From Calendula officinalis (lineage: Eukaryota; Streptophyta; Magnoliopsida; Asterales; Asteraceae), in assembly GCA_963853835.1 (NCBI GenBank), contig OY970820.1, forward strand, positions 19,213,873 to 19,277,872: 64,000 nucleotides of DNA, in the 5' to 3' direction. How positions within the stretch are numbered: the stretch's first letter is position 1; every line of letters begins with the position of its first letter. Both the position numbers and the translations under genes were made by a program. The notes under the pieces were generated by a model, which ran no database searches, was not told where the DNA came from, and was given only the letters and a program-made list of their open reading frames with translations. Shown here piece after piece: positions 1-13,926 of the stretch.

Positions 1-1247
1 GATGATGATGTGTCATACCAAGCTCTTGGTGCCTGATGTAGACCATAAAGAGCTTTGTCTAATTTGAACACATAATCATCATGTTCAGGATCTTCAAATC
101 CTGGAGGTTGACAAACATAGACTTCTTCTTCAATCTTCCCATATAAGAATGCACTTTTGACATCCATTTGTAGACTTTAAATTTATTGAATGAAGCATAT
201 GCCAGAAAGATCCTTATTGCTTCAATTCTTGCAACATGGGCATATACCTCATCATAGTCTATTCCTTCTTCTTGAGTGTATCCTTGGGCTACAAGTCTGG
301 CTTTATTTTTTATCACAATACCTCTTTCGTCTGTCTTGTTTCTGAAGATACATCTTGTTCAATGGGTCTTTTTCCTTTTGGAAGAGGTACAAGTGTCCAA
401 ACAGCTTGTAATTTGAATTGTAGAAGTTCTTCTTGCATTGCTATAATCCAATTTGAATCTTTCATTGCTTGTTGAATCTTTTTAGGTTCATCCCGAGATA
501 GAAAACATGCAAACATGCACTCATTTGATATTAAACTTATATTACAAATGTTTGAATTTAAAGTTGAATTAAATTTGCTTCTAGTCTGCATATTTGAGTT
601 CACGTCACTTAGAACTAAGTCTAAAGGATGGTTCTTTTCAGTTCTTGAGTTGGAGACTTTATCAGCAACAATTTGACTATCAAGATTTGATTCATTGGAT
701 TCAGGGATCTGTGCATCTGTCCAGGTTTCTTCTTGATTTCCTGGATTTTCTTGAGTTTCTTCATTGCTGCTGGTGTAGTAGTAACATGGTTGTCATTTAA
801 TTCATGTGGTTCATTGTTATTGCTGACATCAGTATTGTTTGGATCATCATCATTTGTTTGAATTTCTGAGTTACTACTGGGATCAGTACTATTTTGTGAG
901 TTCGAGTTGTTACTGGTATCAAGATTGCTAGGGTTACCAGAGTTACTACTGTCCTCAGTATTATCTGTGGGATCAGTATTAACCAAGATATACTTCATTG
1001 TATCTTGACGACCATTTAATGATGCTGACCCTCCTTGTGGATTTTGATTGTTTGATTCACCTGCATTACAATCGTAACTAAAATCAATAGATTTGATTAG
1101 ATTTTCTATATTGAATAACCAATCTGGACCATTTCCCTGTTCATTCATCAAGTCTTCATTAAAGGATACATTCACACTTTCTTCAATTATCCTTAGCCTT
1201 TTGTTGAACACTCTGTATGATTTGCTTTGAGTTGAGTATCCTACAAA
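1..1247 (-). pseudogene. Element A pol, integrase C-terminus to start of reverse transcriptase
   Basis: Read on the minus strand, 1247 downward encodes the end of integrase (GYSTQSKSYRVFNKR), then a linker rich in Asn, Ser and Thr, then the first part of reverse transcriptase (KARLVAQGYTQEEGIDYDEVYA). The frame changes near 610 and near 315, so at least two frameshifts break it. It lines up residue by residue with the pol of element B. The YVDD active site and RNase H lie beyond the left edge. Its upstream half continues at 10255, across the nested element. It cannot make a functional polyprotein. Confidence 0.88.
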
Positions 1248-1252
1248 GGTTC

Positions 1253-1716
1253 TGTAGGGTTTCGCTCGCATCTTGCAAGACTGATCGACCCATAGGACCG
1301 ACCTCCTAGTTTGCTTGGTTCGAACCATACTGACAAAGAACATTAACTTGTTCTTGACCGGTTAAAACCAACTAGCTGATTTAATCCCTAAAAGCGGAAG
1401 TGGGATTAAACCTAATCCTTAAACCCTAAGGGATTGGGATGTTGGAAATCTATATTAGATTAACAAGAAAGAAACCTTGTACAAAGAACTCAAACACACA
1501 CATACCTTGTGTGGTTCGTTCGACCATCAACCAACGAACCCTAGGGTTCTTTGGTTGAATTCGTCCAAAAGGGAGAAGGGAGTAAAGTGTTTCCCAAAAC
1601 ATACTGTGTTGTTTGCCTAAGATTAGTCCACTGATGATGAACAAATCGAGCGATCTTCTAGTTGATCTAAGCAATGAACTTGTCCTTCAGTACTTGAAGA
1701 ACACGAAGAACACCAA
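1253..1716 (-). repeat. Truncated LTR 1 of the Gag-only array
   Basis: It matches the first ~460 bases of the LTRs at 4068 and 9127. It stops at GAACACCAA and jumps directly into leader sequence (CACCAAAATAG), which is found at 6784 in the other copy. The CACCAA shared at the join (1711-1716) points to a microhomology deletion that removed the rest of this LTR plus gag. Confidence 0.85.
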
Positions 1717-2960
1717 AATAGATCAGACCATCTAAGACAGTGCGATGCTCTGCGTCGGGACTCCCGATTATCACAGATTCTTACACACCCTGACACTCGC
1801 AATGATTTGAATCCATATCTAAGGTTCTTTATCCTTACAATATGAATATCGTTGAACAAGTGAGGTGTTCCATTAGGTGGATAGTACTTCGATCTAAGAT
1901 TTTCTTGGGTTTGTTTACGTCTTAAACTAAACTTAAACCTTTATTCCAATCTTAATCGTTGTTTAAAATGTGTAACTTGTGAGTTTAGGAATTCTAAAAG
2001 TCACCATTTTTGAAACTTAAGAACTATTCTTTAAAACTTATAGTTTCAAGAATTGCGCGACTTATATGTATACCTAAAACGAGGTGTACAAAACGTTTTA
2101 CTAGGTTTTGTGAAAAACCTTATAATAAAACTTACTTGTTTTATCTTACTTGAAAATATAAAACTTATGTAAAACTTTTTAATTCTTTTATGATTCATAA
2201 ACTTGAAACATAAATCTAGTTTAACACACCTAGGTTTTCACATGTCTAATAATAAAATTAAACATTTGTTTTTTACTTATTAGATTCGACCAAAACTTAT
2301 GTCTTAACGACACACTTATAAGCTTTGTGACTTTCTTGTGTAGCTCCCACTAGCTCCAACAACCATGATGGAACTTAAGCAAACACAATCACCGGTTTAT
2401 ACTTGGTGAAACTAATAAACTTATTATATAAAGACTATATATAATAATACTTAGTTTGTTTTAAACCTTTCTTACATTTAACTTGAACTAGTTAAATATA
2501 GGTTATAAAGTTTTCTTGTTATTTATTACTTGATCATTAATCTAGTATATTACATAACTTGTAAAATACTTATATTATACTTGTATAATTATAATAACTT
2601 ATAACTTTATACATCTTAATATATATAACTTTGTATATTTCTAGTTAATCATATATTTTCAACTTGTACAATTTCTAGTTATCATAACTTTGTACTTTCT
2701 AGTCTTAATTATATAATAACTTTATACAATAACTAATTATACTATTATCCTTTAAAGATCAAAATAACATTATCTTTTAATTGTTCCATTTTAATCTTAT
2801 ATTCGTATATATATTGTTTATAATAAACTTGTAACATTCTAATAAGAATATTAGACCTAATTTATACGTATGTATTTTAACTTAATCTAATTAAAATACG
2901 TACAAACTTATTATATCTATTAAAAATTCATTTTCTTTTAAATATTAAAATTTTCGAAAG

Positions 2961-3081
<121 letters not shown>

Positions 3082-4054
3082 TTGTTAATTTTAGACATTA
3101 AAAACTAACACTTCTTTTAATCTTATTGATTCCCTAAATGAATTTTATAAACCCTAATCTTGTTCTTGATCAATCAAAACTAGGGTTTTGACTTTCTTGA
3201 TCAAAGACATTATTTTATTAAAAGATTAAGTCTAATCAATCCTATCTAAACAATAAACTTTGTTTAAACTCTAAGATAGATTACAACCTTAATAAATTTA
3301 TTTAAACTTTTTAATTTAAACCTTATAGACAATAAAACTTTGTCTAAGTCTCTATGTTTAAAGAACTAGTCTTAATAAATTTATCAAAATAATAATTAAA
3401 CCTATTAAACATAAACTTGTTTAATTATCTAGGTTTTAGATTATTATCCTAATTAATTCTCTTAAATTTAATTAAACTAAACTAGTTTAATTTTCTTGAT
3501 CCTAGATTACATCTAGGGTTTCGAAAATATGCCTTAAGCCTAGGAAACTTTTCCACTAATTAAACTAGGCTAGTTTAACAAACTTGGTGTCCAAGCATCC
3601 TTCTTGATTTCGAAATCTTTGAGGAAAAAGGAATGAATCATTTTTGACCAATTAAACCAAAACTTGGTTTAACACACTTGGTCCAAGATTTTGAAGATCA
3701 AACAATAATGAAAGAATGCTCTTGATCAAGAACTTTGATATTCTTGATCCTAGGGTTCTTCCCCTATTTCGAAATTCTAGGGTTAGGGAAAGAAGTCTTT
3801 TGACCAATTAAACTAAACTAGTTTAACGTTCTTGGTCCTAGGGTTCTTTCTTGCTTTTTCGAAAAATCTAGGGTTCTTAGAAACCTCTTGATCAATTAAA
3901 CTAAACTAGTTTAATATTCTTGGTCCTATGGTTCTTACCCTTTTTCGAAAAATTAAGAAGAAGAAGAAAAAAAATTGGAACAACAAAAAAAAGACTTTAA
4001 TTAAAAATTAAAAAAAGCAAACTTTGTTAATCTAGTTTAGATCTCTAAACCAAC

Positions 4055-4066
4055 GCTCTGATACCA
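4055..4066 (-). other. Primer-binding site, left leader copy
   Basis: The minus strand reads TGGTATCAGAGC, the complement of the 3' end of initiator-methionine tRNA, one base from the LTR 2 boundary at 4068. This is the normal copia minus-strand primer site. Confidence 0.88.
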
Positions 4067-4067
4067 C

Positions 4068-5189
4068 TGTAGGGTTTCGCTCGCATCCTGCAAGACTGAT
4101 CGACCCATAGGACCGACCTCCTAGTTTTCTTGGTTCGAACCATACTGACCAAGAACATGAACTTGTTCTTGACCGGTTAAAACCAACTAGCTGATTTAAT
4201 CCCTAAAAGCGGAAGTGTGATTAAACCTAATCCTTAAACCCTAAAGGATTGGGATGTTGGAAATCTAGATTAGATTAACAAGAAAGAAACCTTGTACGAA
4301 GAACTCGAACACACACATAACTTGTGTGGTTCGTTCGACCATCAACCAAAGAACCCTAGGGTTCTTTGGTCGAATTCGTCCAAGAGGGGAGAAGGGAGAA
4401 AAGTGTTACCCAAAACATACTTTGTTGTTTGCTTAAGATTAGTCCACTGATGATGAACAAATCGAGCGATCTTCTAGTTGATCTAAGCAATGAACTTTTC
4501 CTTCAATACTTGAAGAACACGAAGAACGAAGAACACCAAGTGGTGGTGTTCTTGATCTCGGCCGAATGGAGGAAAGGGGGCTAGGGTTTCGGCTTTTGTG
4601 GTGTAACCCCATAAGTGATCCCTAAGCCTTCTATTTATAATAGAAGGACTTTCACTTAGGGCCTTTCTAGTTTAATTAAGATTAATCTTTTAATTAAACT
4701 TATCATTTTACACTTCCATCCCTTATAGTTTAACTAGTTTATTATTGTTGCACTTAACTATTAAATGTCTAGTATTAATACACCAATAATTCGGTACCCA
4801 TATACACGAATTATATACTTGTATTTATACTTTTAATAGTTAATTATATAATAATCTTTATATAATTTATACAACAACATTATCCAATTACTATATGATT
4901 TAATAGCTTTAAATCATATCATGGATAATCTATAATTAACACAATGTATATTTACTCAACTAGCAAATGTACAAGCACTTGTATTAATTAGTTAGTTAAA
5001 CTAATCTAATTATAAGTTAAACTTAACTTAATACTTAACTGATTCTTAATGACTATTATGAATCATTCCTCTTCGTAGTATCATTGCATATCTTGCTCGT
5101 ATTACATGCACTCTCCTGTGTGACCCTTAAGTGTTTCGTAGGCATGGATGTATCATCATAGATTGAGCTATCAAGACATTATTCATTCA
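4068..5189 (-). repeat. LTR 2 of the Gag-only array
   Basis: About 1.12 kb, differing from LTR 3 (9127-10249) at only a handful of positions by eye. On the minus strand it holds a TATAAATAG promoter box inside a perfect dyad (4627-4647). The last ~24 bases before 5189 diverge from LTR 3, so the outer end is less certain than the inner one. Confidence 0.82.
4627..4647 (-). promoter_or_regulatory. LTR TATA box inside a dyad
   Basis: CCTTCTAT and ATAGAAGG form perfect 8-bp arms around TTATA; the minus strand reads TATAAATAG. Likely the core promoter of the Gag-only element. The same sequence recurs in LTR 3 near 9688. Confidence 0.6.
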
Positions 5190-5442
5190 TACAACAATCA
5201 AACAAGTATAAAACATGAAATATAAAGTAAATCAAAACTTGACTTACAATCTAGTCATAAACCTTGACTAGTGTAATTATCACACATGCACACAATATAA
5301 TTCAACCATGGATTCGAAAATAATTAAAACCAAAGAAAACTTGTTTTAACATAAAATAAAATTATCCAAAACAATAAAGTAAAATTGTTTTACTGAATCC
5401 ATAAAAACACTGAATTATAAAAACTTGGTGCTCGTGGGATCA

Positions 5443-6454
5443 TCACCATCTCATGCTGGTCATCATCACTTTCCATCTCCTCCTGCAATAAACGATTGCA
5501 AAAGTTAGATTACTTGTAATGTACTTTACAAGTATATTAAAGTGATTAAGAAGTGTGGTTGTGTTACCTGAGGAACTTGCGTTCCCTCCACCACCACTTG
5601 CACCCTTTGGACAATTCCTTTTCCAATGCCCAGCCTCACCACACTTGAAGCACCGATTCTCGGTCCTCTCTGTGTTATGCTTAACCTTCTTGACCTTTTG
5701 TTTGACACCTTTACCATTCGGCACTCCTTCGTTAGGATAGGTTTTTCCCTTTCCTTTACCACCATGCCCTTTTCTCTTCTTCCTACCGCCACTACCATTA
5801 CCGATCATAAGAACCTCCTTAGATTTGGTCCCCAAACTCAACTTAGTTGTCTTGAGCATAGAATGTAGCTCAGCAATGGATTTTTCCATATTATGCATGT
5901 TGTAGTTGACCACAAAAGACTTGTAGTCATCAAACAACGAGTTGAGTATAGTATTTGTTGCCATTTGAAACGGTATGGGGTGACCAAGTCTAGTGAGGTG
6001 ATCCATGTGCCCTTTCAATTACATGACGTGGGCACTCACCGGCGTTCCTTTGACCATCTTGCAAGAGTTGAAGGCTCGATTGATGTCGAACCTCTCAGTG
6101 CGAGCTTGCTCTTGTAATGAATCCCTAAGTTGCTGGATCATCTCAAATGCAGGCACATCCATACGTCCCGCTTGTAACTCAGGACTCATAGTGGCGAGCA
6201 TCAGATAGCTCACATCGAGTGCATCACTGACATGCTTATCATAAGTTTGCCTCGTTTCACATTTCAGCTCTAGCATTAACGGCAGGGGCATTTGGTACTG
6301 CTCTTTCCAAGACATACCACTTTCTCTCATGCCTGAGCACAATACGAAGATTGTGCTCCCAGTTGAGAAAGTTTGACCCAGTCAACTTGTCTTTTTCGAG
6401 GATTGAGCGAAGTGAGAGATTGTTGGTACTTGTCGAAATGGTTGTTGCTGCCAT
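5443..6454 (-). pseudogene. Gag polyprotein of the Gag-only element (copia Gag with zinc knuckle)
   Basis: Reading starts at 6454 (MAATTISTSTNNLSLRS). The N-terminal part fits the copia Gag family (Retrotran_gag_2/UBN2), with the usual LTGSNFLNWEHNLRIVLRHE-type segment. Near 6260-6270 the frame changes by one position. An in-frame TAA at 6019-6021 then interrupts the chain before MKGHMDHL. A zinc knuckle of the CX2CX4HX4C type (CFKCGEAGHWKRNC) lies at 5611-5652, after a Lys/Gly-rich stretch. In a living copy this protein would coat the RNA and build the particle. It is the only coding content of the element and is broken here by one frameshift and one stop. Confidence 0.85.
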
Positions 6455-8027
6455 CTACAAATCAAACCCAGTTTAATTAGTAATCATCAACAAACATTCT
6501 CTAAAATATATTATAAACCCATAATTAATATTTTAGGCCTAGGATCCATATATCACATTCTCGCCGCAAGGTTTGGGCACTTCCCGACGAGACATGTTGT
6601 TTCTGGTAGGTAACATCCTTACCGATCGTATCAAGACTAGACCCGATTCCTAGGGGTCGTAGAATCTTTAGACTTATAACTTATTACAACCTTGTACATT
6701 CTAATTGTACATTTCTAAGTTAGTAATAAAGTCTAATATGTTTATTCTACTCAAATACTTTTTGGGCCGGGACTCCCGATTATCACCAAAATAGATCAGA
6801 CCATCTAAGACAGTGCGATGCTCTGCGTCGGGACTCCCAATTATCACAGATTCTTACACACCCTGACACTCGCAATGATTTGAATCCATATCTAAGGTTC
6901 TTTATCCTTACAATATGAATATCGTTGAACAAGTGAGGTGTTCCATTAGGTGGATAGTACTTCGATCTAAGATTTTCTTGGGTTTGTTTAAGTCTTAAAC
7001 TAAACTTAAACCTTTATTCCAATCTTAATCGTTTTTTAAAATGTGTAACTTGTGAGTTTAGGAATTCTACAAGACACCATTTTTGAAACTTAAGAACTAT
7101 TCTTTAAAACTTATAGTTTCAAGAATTGCACGACTTATATGTATACCTAAAACGAGGTGTACAAAACGTTTTACTAGGTTTTGTGAAAAACCTTATAATA
7201 AAACTTACTTGTTTTATCTTACTTGAAAATATAAAACTTATGTAAAACTTTTTAATTCTTTTATGATTCATAAACTTGAAACATAAATCTAGTTTAACAC
7301 ACCTAGGTTTTCACATGTCTAATAATAAAATTAAACATTTGTTTTTTACTTATTAGATTCGACCAAAACTTATGTCTTAACGACACACTTATAAGTTTTG
7401 TGACTTTCTTGTGTAGCTCCCACTAGCTCCAACAACCATGATGGAACTTAAGCAAACACAATCACCGGTTTATACTTGGTGAAACTAATAAACTTATTAT
7501 ATAAAGACTATATATAATAATACTTAGTTTGTTTTAAACCTTTCTTACATTTAACTTGAACTAGTTAAATATAGGTTATAAAGTTTTCTTGTTATTTATT
7601 ACTTGATCATTAATCTAGTATATTACATAACTTGTAAAATACTTATATTATACTTGTATAATTATAATAACTTATAACTTTATACATCTTAATATATATA
7701 ACTTTGTATATTTCTAGTTAATCATATATTTTCAACTTATCATAACTTTGTACTTTCTAGTCTTAATTATATAATAACTTTATACAATAACTAATTATAC
7801 TATTATCCTTTAAAGATCAAAATAACATTATCTTTTAATTGTTCCATTTTAATCTTGTATTTAATATATTCATATATATATTGTTTATAATAAACTTGTA
7901 ACATTCTAATAAGAATATTAGACCTAATTTATACGTATGTATTTTAACTTAATCTAATTAAAATACGTACAAACTTATTATATCTATTAAAAATTCATTT
8001 TCTTTTAAATATTAAAATTTTCGAAAG

Positions 8028-8138
<111 letters not shown>

Positions 8139-9113
8139 CATCTTGTTAATTTTAGACATTAAAAACTAACACTTCTTTTAATCTTATTGATTCCCTAAAT
8201 GAATTTTATAAACCCTAATCTTGTTCTTGATCAATCAAAACTAGGGTTTTGACTTTCTTGATCAAAGACATTATTTTATTAAAAGATTAAGTCTAATCAA
8301 TCCTATCTAAACAATAAACTTTGTTTAAACTCTAAGATAGATTACAACCTTAATAAATTTATTTAAACTTTTTAATTTAAACCTTATAGACAATAAAACT
8401 TTGTCTAAGTTTCTAGGTTTAAAGAACTAGTCTTAATAAAACTATCAAAATAATAATTAAACCTATTAAACATAAACTTGTTTAATTATCTAGGTTTTAG
8501 ATTATTATCCTAATTAATTCTCTTAAATTTAATTAAACTAAACTAGTTTAATTTTCTTGATCCTAGATTACATCTATGGTTTCGAAAATAGCCTTAAGCC
8601 TAGGAAACTTTTCCACCAATTAAACTAGGCTAGTTTAACAAACTTGGTGTCCAAGCATCCTTCTTGATTTCGAAATCTTTGAGGAAAAAGGAATGAATCA
8701 TTTTTGACCAATTAAACCAAAACTTGGTTTAACACACTTGGTCCAAGATTTTGAAGATCAAACAATAATGAAAGAATGCTCTTGATCAAGAACTTTGATA
8801 TTCTTGATCCTAGGGTTCTTCCCCTATTTCGAAATTCTAGGGTTAGGGAAAGAAGTCTTTTGACCAATTAAACTAAACTAGTTTAACGTTCTTGGTCCTA
8901 GGGTTCTTTCTTGCTTTTTCGAAAAATCTAGGGTTCTTAGAAACCTCTTGATTAATTAAACTAAACTAGTTTAATATTCTTGGTCCTATGGTTCTTACCC
9001 TTTTTCGAAAAATTAAGAAGAAGAAGAAAAAAAATTGGAACAACAAAAAAAAGACTTTAATTAAAAATTAAAAAAGCAAACTTTGTTAATCTAGTTTAGA
9101 TCTCTAAACCAAC

Positions 9114-9125
9114 GCTCTGATACCA
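9114..9125 (-). other. Primer-binding site of the Gag-only element
   Basis: The minus strand reads TGGTATCAGAGC directly downstream (in element sense) of LTR 3; it pairs with initiator-methionine tRNA. Confidence 0.88.
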
Positions 9126-9126
9126 C

Positions 9127-10249
9127 TGTAGGGTTTCGCTCGCATACTGCAAGACTGATCGACCCATAGGACCGACCTCCTAGTTTTCTTGGTTCGAACC
9201 ATACTGACCAAGAACATGAACTTGTTCTTGACCGGTTAAAACCAACTAGCTGATTTAATCCCTAAAAGCAGAAGTGAGATTAAACCTAATCCTTAAACCC
9301 TAAAGGATTGGGATGTTGGAAATCTAGATTAGATTAACAAGAAAGAAACCTTGTACGAAGAACTCGAACACACACATAACTTGTGTGGTTCGTTCGACCA
9401 TCAACCAAAGAACCCTAGGGTTCTTTTGTCGAATTCGTCCAAGAGGGGAGAAGGGAGAAAAGTGTTACCCAAAACATACTTTGTTGTTTGCTTAAGATTA
9501 GTCCACTGATGATGAACAAATCGAGCGATCTTCTAGTTGATCTAAGCAATGAACTTTTCCTTCAATACTTGAAGAACACGAAGAACGAAGAACACCAAGT
9601 GGTGGTGTTCTTGATCTCGGCCGAATGGAGGAAAGGGGGCTAGGGTTTCGGCTTTTGTGGTGTAACCCCATAAGTGATCCCTAAGCCTTCTATTTATAAT
9701 AGAAGGACTTTCACTTAGGGCCCTTCTAGTTTAATTAAGATTAATCTTTTAATTAAACTTATCCTTTTACACTTCCATCCCTTATAGTTTAACTAGTTTA
9801 TTATTGTTGCACTTAACTATTAAATGTCTAGTATTAATACACTAATAATTCGGTACCCATATACACGAATTATATACTTGTATTTATACTTTTAATAGTT
9901 AATTATATAAAAATCTTTATATAATTTATACAACAACATTATCCAATTACTATATGATTTAATAGCTTTAAATCATATCATGGATAATCTATAATTAACA
10001 CAATATATATTTACTCAACTAGCAAATGTACAAGCACTTGTATTAATTAGTTAGTTAAACAAATCTAGTAATAAGTTAAACTTAACTTAATACTTAACTG
10101 ATTCTTAATGACTATTATGAATCATTCCTCTTCGTAGTATCATTGCTTATCTTGCTCGTATTACATGCACTCACCTGTGTGACCCTTAAGTGTTTCGTAG
10201 GCATGGATGTATCATCATAGATTGACTAACTGTGCACATAAATCCTTCA
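9127..10249 (-). repeat. LTR 3 (5' LTR in element sense) of the Gag-only array
   Basis: 1123 bp. The minus strand begins TGAAGGATTTATG and ends CCCTACA. It borders the right target duplication GATTC at 10250-10254, which splits the element A pol codons that resume at 1247. Near-identity to LTR 2 indicates a fairly young element. Confidence 0.88.
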
Positions 10250-10254
10250 GATTC

Positions 10255-11470
10255 CATCATCTGATTTGCAGTCAAACTTACCAATTTGTTCTCTTGTAAT
10301 TAAAATTGTACAAGGACAACCAAATGATTTTAAGAAACTTATTAGAGGTTTTCTTTTATTAAAAAGTTCACAAGGTGTTTTAAAATGAGGCTTAACTATT
10401 AATACTCTGTTTTGAACATAACAAGTAGTATTAACAGTTTCAGCCCAAAATGTAATTGGTAGTTTTGTGTCTGCAAGCATGGATCTGGCTGCTTCAATAA
10501 TTGTTCTATTTCTTCTTTCAGCTACACCATTATGTTGTGGAGTGTTGGTGAGCTGTACTGCCTGTCAATACCTTTAAGATCACAAAAAGTAATTAAGTTA
10601 GCATTTTTAAACTCTGTGCCATTATCACATCTAATGGCTTTCACTTTGAGATCTCTTGTGTTTTCCAGTTTGACTATCAGATTCTTTACAATCTCACTTG
10701 TTTCATCTTTGGTTCTAAGAAAGAAAGCCCAAGTATACCTGAAAAAAATCATTAGTAATAACAAGACAGTATTGTTTCTTTCCAATACTCATTACATTTG
10801 TAGGTCCAAATATGTCCATATGTAAGAGCTGCAAAGGGTTAGAAATAGAATTAATTGCTTTGGACTTATGAGAAGTCTTGTGTTGTTTACCTTTCAGGCA
10901 AGCAACACAGTGATGATCACACATATATTCTTTTTGAGGTAAACCAACTACCAAATTCTTTTTAACTAAATTATTCATACTTTTAAAATTTGTATGACAC
11001 ATCCTTCTATGCCAGAGTTCTGATTCATTTATGTTTGCCTTGGATATAAAAAGTTGATCTCATTTGAAGAAATGAGTTCTCCCCTATATCCAGGCAATAC
11101 ACATTGTTTCTCCTTGGTGTTCTTAAAACAACAAATATTTCATCTAAAATAAAATCAGGAGAAAGAATGATGCACTCTATACCTGTAAAATGAATTTTGT
11201 TCTTTTTATCACATACTTGTGAGACACTAACCAGATTATATTTAAGCTCAGCAACATAAAATACATCATCAAAAGTAATCTTACCATTTGATACTATACC
11301 TTTACATGTAATCCTACCACCTCTTGGATTTTCACCAAAAGCAACATATCCACCTTCAAAGGACTTGAAATCTCTAGAATTTGAAGATTTCCAGTCATGT
11401 GCCTAGAGCATCCACTATCAATATGTCATGTTCTTCCTTCTTCAGGAATCTGAATGCTCTGCACAAAAAG
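10255..11470 (-). pseudogene. Element A pol, protease to integrase
   Basis: On the minus strand from 11470 this encodes the protease region, the GAG-pre-integrase zinc domain (WHRRMCH-type, then MCDHHCVACLKGK near 10925) and the integrase core, ending at FDCKSDDGI beside the nested element. Several stops and frame changes split it (for example near 10785, 10520 and 11040). Unlike element B, it keeps a sense codon (GAA) where B has its TAA stop. The order matches B throughout. Confidence 0.87.
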
Positions 11471-11479
11471 TAAATGGAT

Positions 11480-13842
11480 TAGTTAATTTTGGAAACCGAA
11501 GCTTGTTTTGTCTTGGGTTCATCCTTTAAAGAATAAGATTTTTGAATTGTATGAGTTTTGAATGTAGGTTTGTTCTTCATAGGTTGATTGTTACAACGGT
11601 TTGATTTTACTACTGATTTAGGTTTATACCCATAATTTTTAGCTTTTGAGTATTTTACTACTGATGGACCAATAGTATTTGAGTAGTATGACTTGTTAGC
11701 ACGATCAGTAGTATTATAGTAGGTATAATTGACAGCATTGTAATTAGGTTTATTACCAGTAGTAAACTTGTGGGAGTTCCTACTGATGTTTGAAAAAGTT
11801 GAATGTTTTGAATATTGATTTTGTCTTTTTGGGCTTCCAGAAAGACCTTCCAAATTTTGAGACTTCAACATGTAAATTTTTTTTTGTTGAACCTTTTCAG
11901 TTTGTTTTAATTTGGATTCTTTTAATTTTTCTTTATTTGCTTTAAATTCCTTGAACTTTTTGCAATTAAATGGATTGAAGTGACAATCCTTTGCTAAATG
12001 ATTAACTTTATTACAGATCAGACATGTTAATTTTGTTTTTTAGCACTTTCAGGCTTTCTTTGTTCCTTTAACTGATTTAAGTTTCTTTGATTTCCCCTTC
12101 TTAAAATTGTGGGTATATTTTCAGAATTATATTTTTGGGATTCAGTTTGACTTTGTGTAGTATGAAAACTTGTATCAGTTGATTTAATGGTGTGTTCATC
12201 ATCAGTTGAATCATTACTGGTTTCAGTTTGACTTTCTAATTTTAATTCATCTAAGATTCTTTCTGAGCTTGACTTAAAAGGAAGGATAAAATTGGTTGGA
12301 GGTGGGACTGCATGGTATCCAATACCATGAACAACCTTTTCAGTGGTTTGATTGCTGGTTAATTCATCAATTATTTTAGAACTTCTTTCAAATTTCTTTA
12401 TAGTTAATTTATTTTGTTTTAATTATAACTGACATTCTTCTAATTTGATTATGGTTTCCTTTAACTTTAACTCAGCATGTTCTTTATCATAAGTTGCTTG
12501 TAATAACTCATCTTTTGATTTTTGATCAGTTATTTTGTAGATTTTAATTTGATTTTCCAGATCAGCAATACAACCACTAAATTCAATTCTTCTATTTCTG
12601 TTTAATATCATCTCATCAAGAGTTTCTTTGTTAAGTTTTTCTAATTCTTTATATGCTTTAATGCAATCAGGAGTGCAGGATTTAGAATGTACCTCAGTAG
12701 TAGAATCAGTAAAAGCCATGAGAGCTTGATTTTGAGTATGTTCCTCTTCTTGAAAGCTCCAATCATAACCTTGACCTTCTTGAGATACCAAAGCAGTTGA
12801 AATGGAAGTGATGTTTTTGTTATAATTTGATCTTTGATCTTTGCTAGGACATTCTCTAGAAAAGTGACCAAAATTGTTGCAGTTGTAGCATTTGACTTTG
12901 GTTTTATCAAATCCAGCACGTTCACCTTTGTTGAAGTTTAGATTCTGTCTTCCAGTTCTTTGAAGAAATCTCTTAGTCTTTAAGTTCAGCATTGCCATCT
13001 GCCATTTGATGTCCATCTCTTCCAGATCATCAGGGTTGATTTGTTCCAGATCTTCACTAATCAATGCAGTGTGTACATGACTAGTAAAGAAGGATTCTCT
13101 AGCTGCATCTTCAGACTCCATCTGCTTTCCAGATGCAACATCTTGACCTGTACCTGTACTTGACACAAAAGCAGCATTGTTTGAAGGTAAACTAGGAGTT
13201 TTCTGACTTGCCTCAGATTCAAACACTCGAAGTTCATTGTATAGTACATCAAGCTCCTTTTCTTCCAATGCATCTCCTTGTCTATATATAACAGTATACA
13301 TAGACCATTTTTCACCAAGAGATCTGAGGAACTTCCTGTTGACATCATCATTGTCTGGTTTCTCCAACTTGATTGAGTTCACCAATACGTTTATTGAATC
13401 GATCAAAAACTTGTGACAATGATTCATTCTTCTGTCCTTTGAAGTTTTCAAAGTCTTGCTTCAAAACAGACTTCATGTTTCGTTTGGTACTTTTGGTACC
13501 AACAAACCTTTTCTCCAATGTCTGCCACAGTTTCTTAGCATCATCATATTCAACAAATAAATGTTGATAGTCATTGGGAATAGCAAGCAACAGGGTGCTT
13601 AAGGCTTTCAGTTCAATTCCTCTATTTTTCTTTTCTTTGTCACACTTGATGAGCTTGTCGGATTCAGTTGAAGAGCTGGTGAGTTGAGTCTGAATGGTTT
13701 TGTTGCCTTCTATCACAACTTCCCACATGGAATAATCAGTAATAAGCATGTATTGCTTAATTCTGTTTTTTCACATCCCAAAGTTGTTGGGAGTGAGAAT
13801 TGGAATTTTGTTTGCCTAGGTGTTTTCATTGTTATCAGACAT
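11480..13842 (-). pseudogene. Element A gag
   Basis: The ATG at 13842 matches the start of the element B Gag. Codon 9 is TAG (13816-13818) where B has CAG, and codon 24 is TGA (13771-13773) where B has TGG. Both are C-to-T or G-to-A type changes expected from methyl-cytosine decay. Further frameshifts occur near 13350 and 12430. Recognisable parts are the copia Gag N-terminal domain, a first zinc knuckle (CYNCNNFGHFSREC, near 12848-12889), a coiled-coil-like stretch, a second knuckle near 11990-12030 and a basic Asn/Tyr-rich tail ending near 11480. Confidence 0.87.
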
Positions 13843-13912
13843 GATTAACAATTTTGGTTTCGAAAGTATGAAACTTTTTGATGTTCTTAATTCGTAGATC
13901 TTGAACCTTAAT

Positions 13913-13924
13913 GCTCTGATACCA
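13913..13924 (-). other. Primer-binding site of element A
   Basis: The minus strand reads TGGTATCAGAGC two bases from the LTR boundary at 13927; it pairs with initiator-methionine tRNA. Confidence 0.88.
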
Positions 13925-13926
13925 CT

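Noticed and set aside
4366..4584. 72-codon ORF in the LTR
   Set aside because: Recurs only because the LTR recurs; no ATG at its start and no domain.
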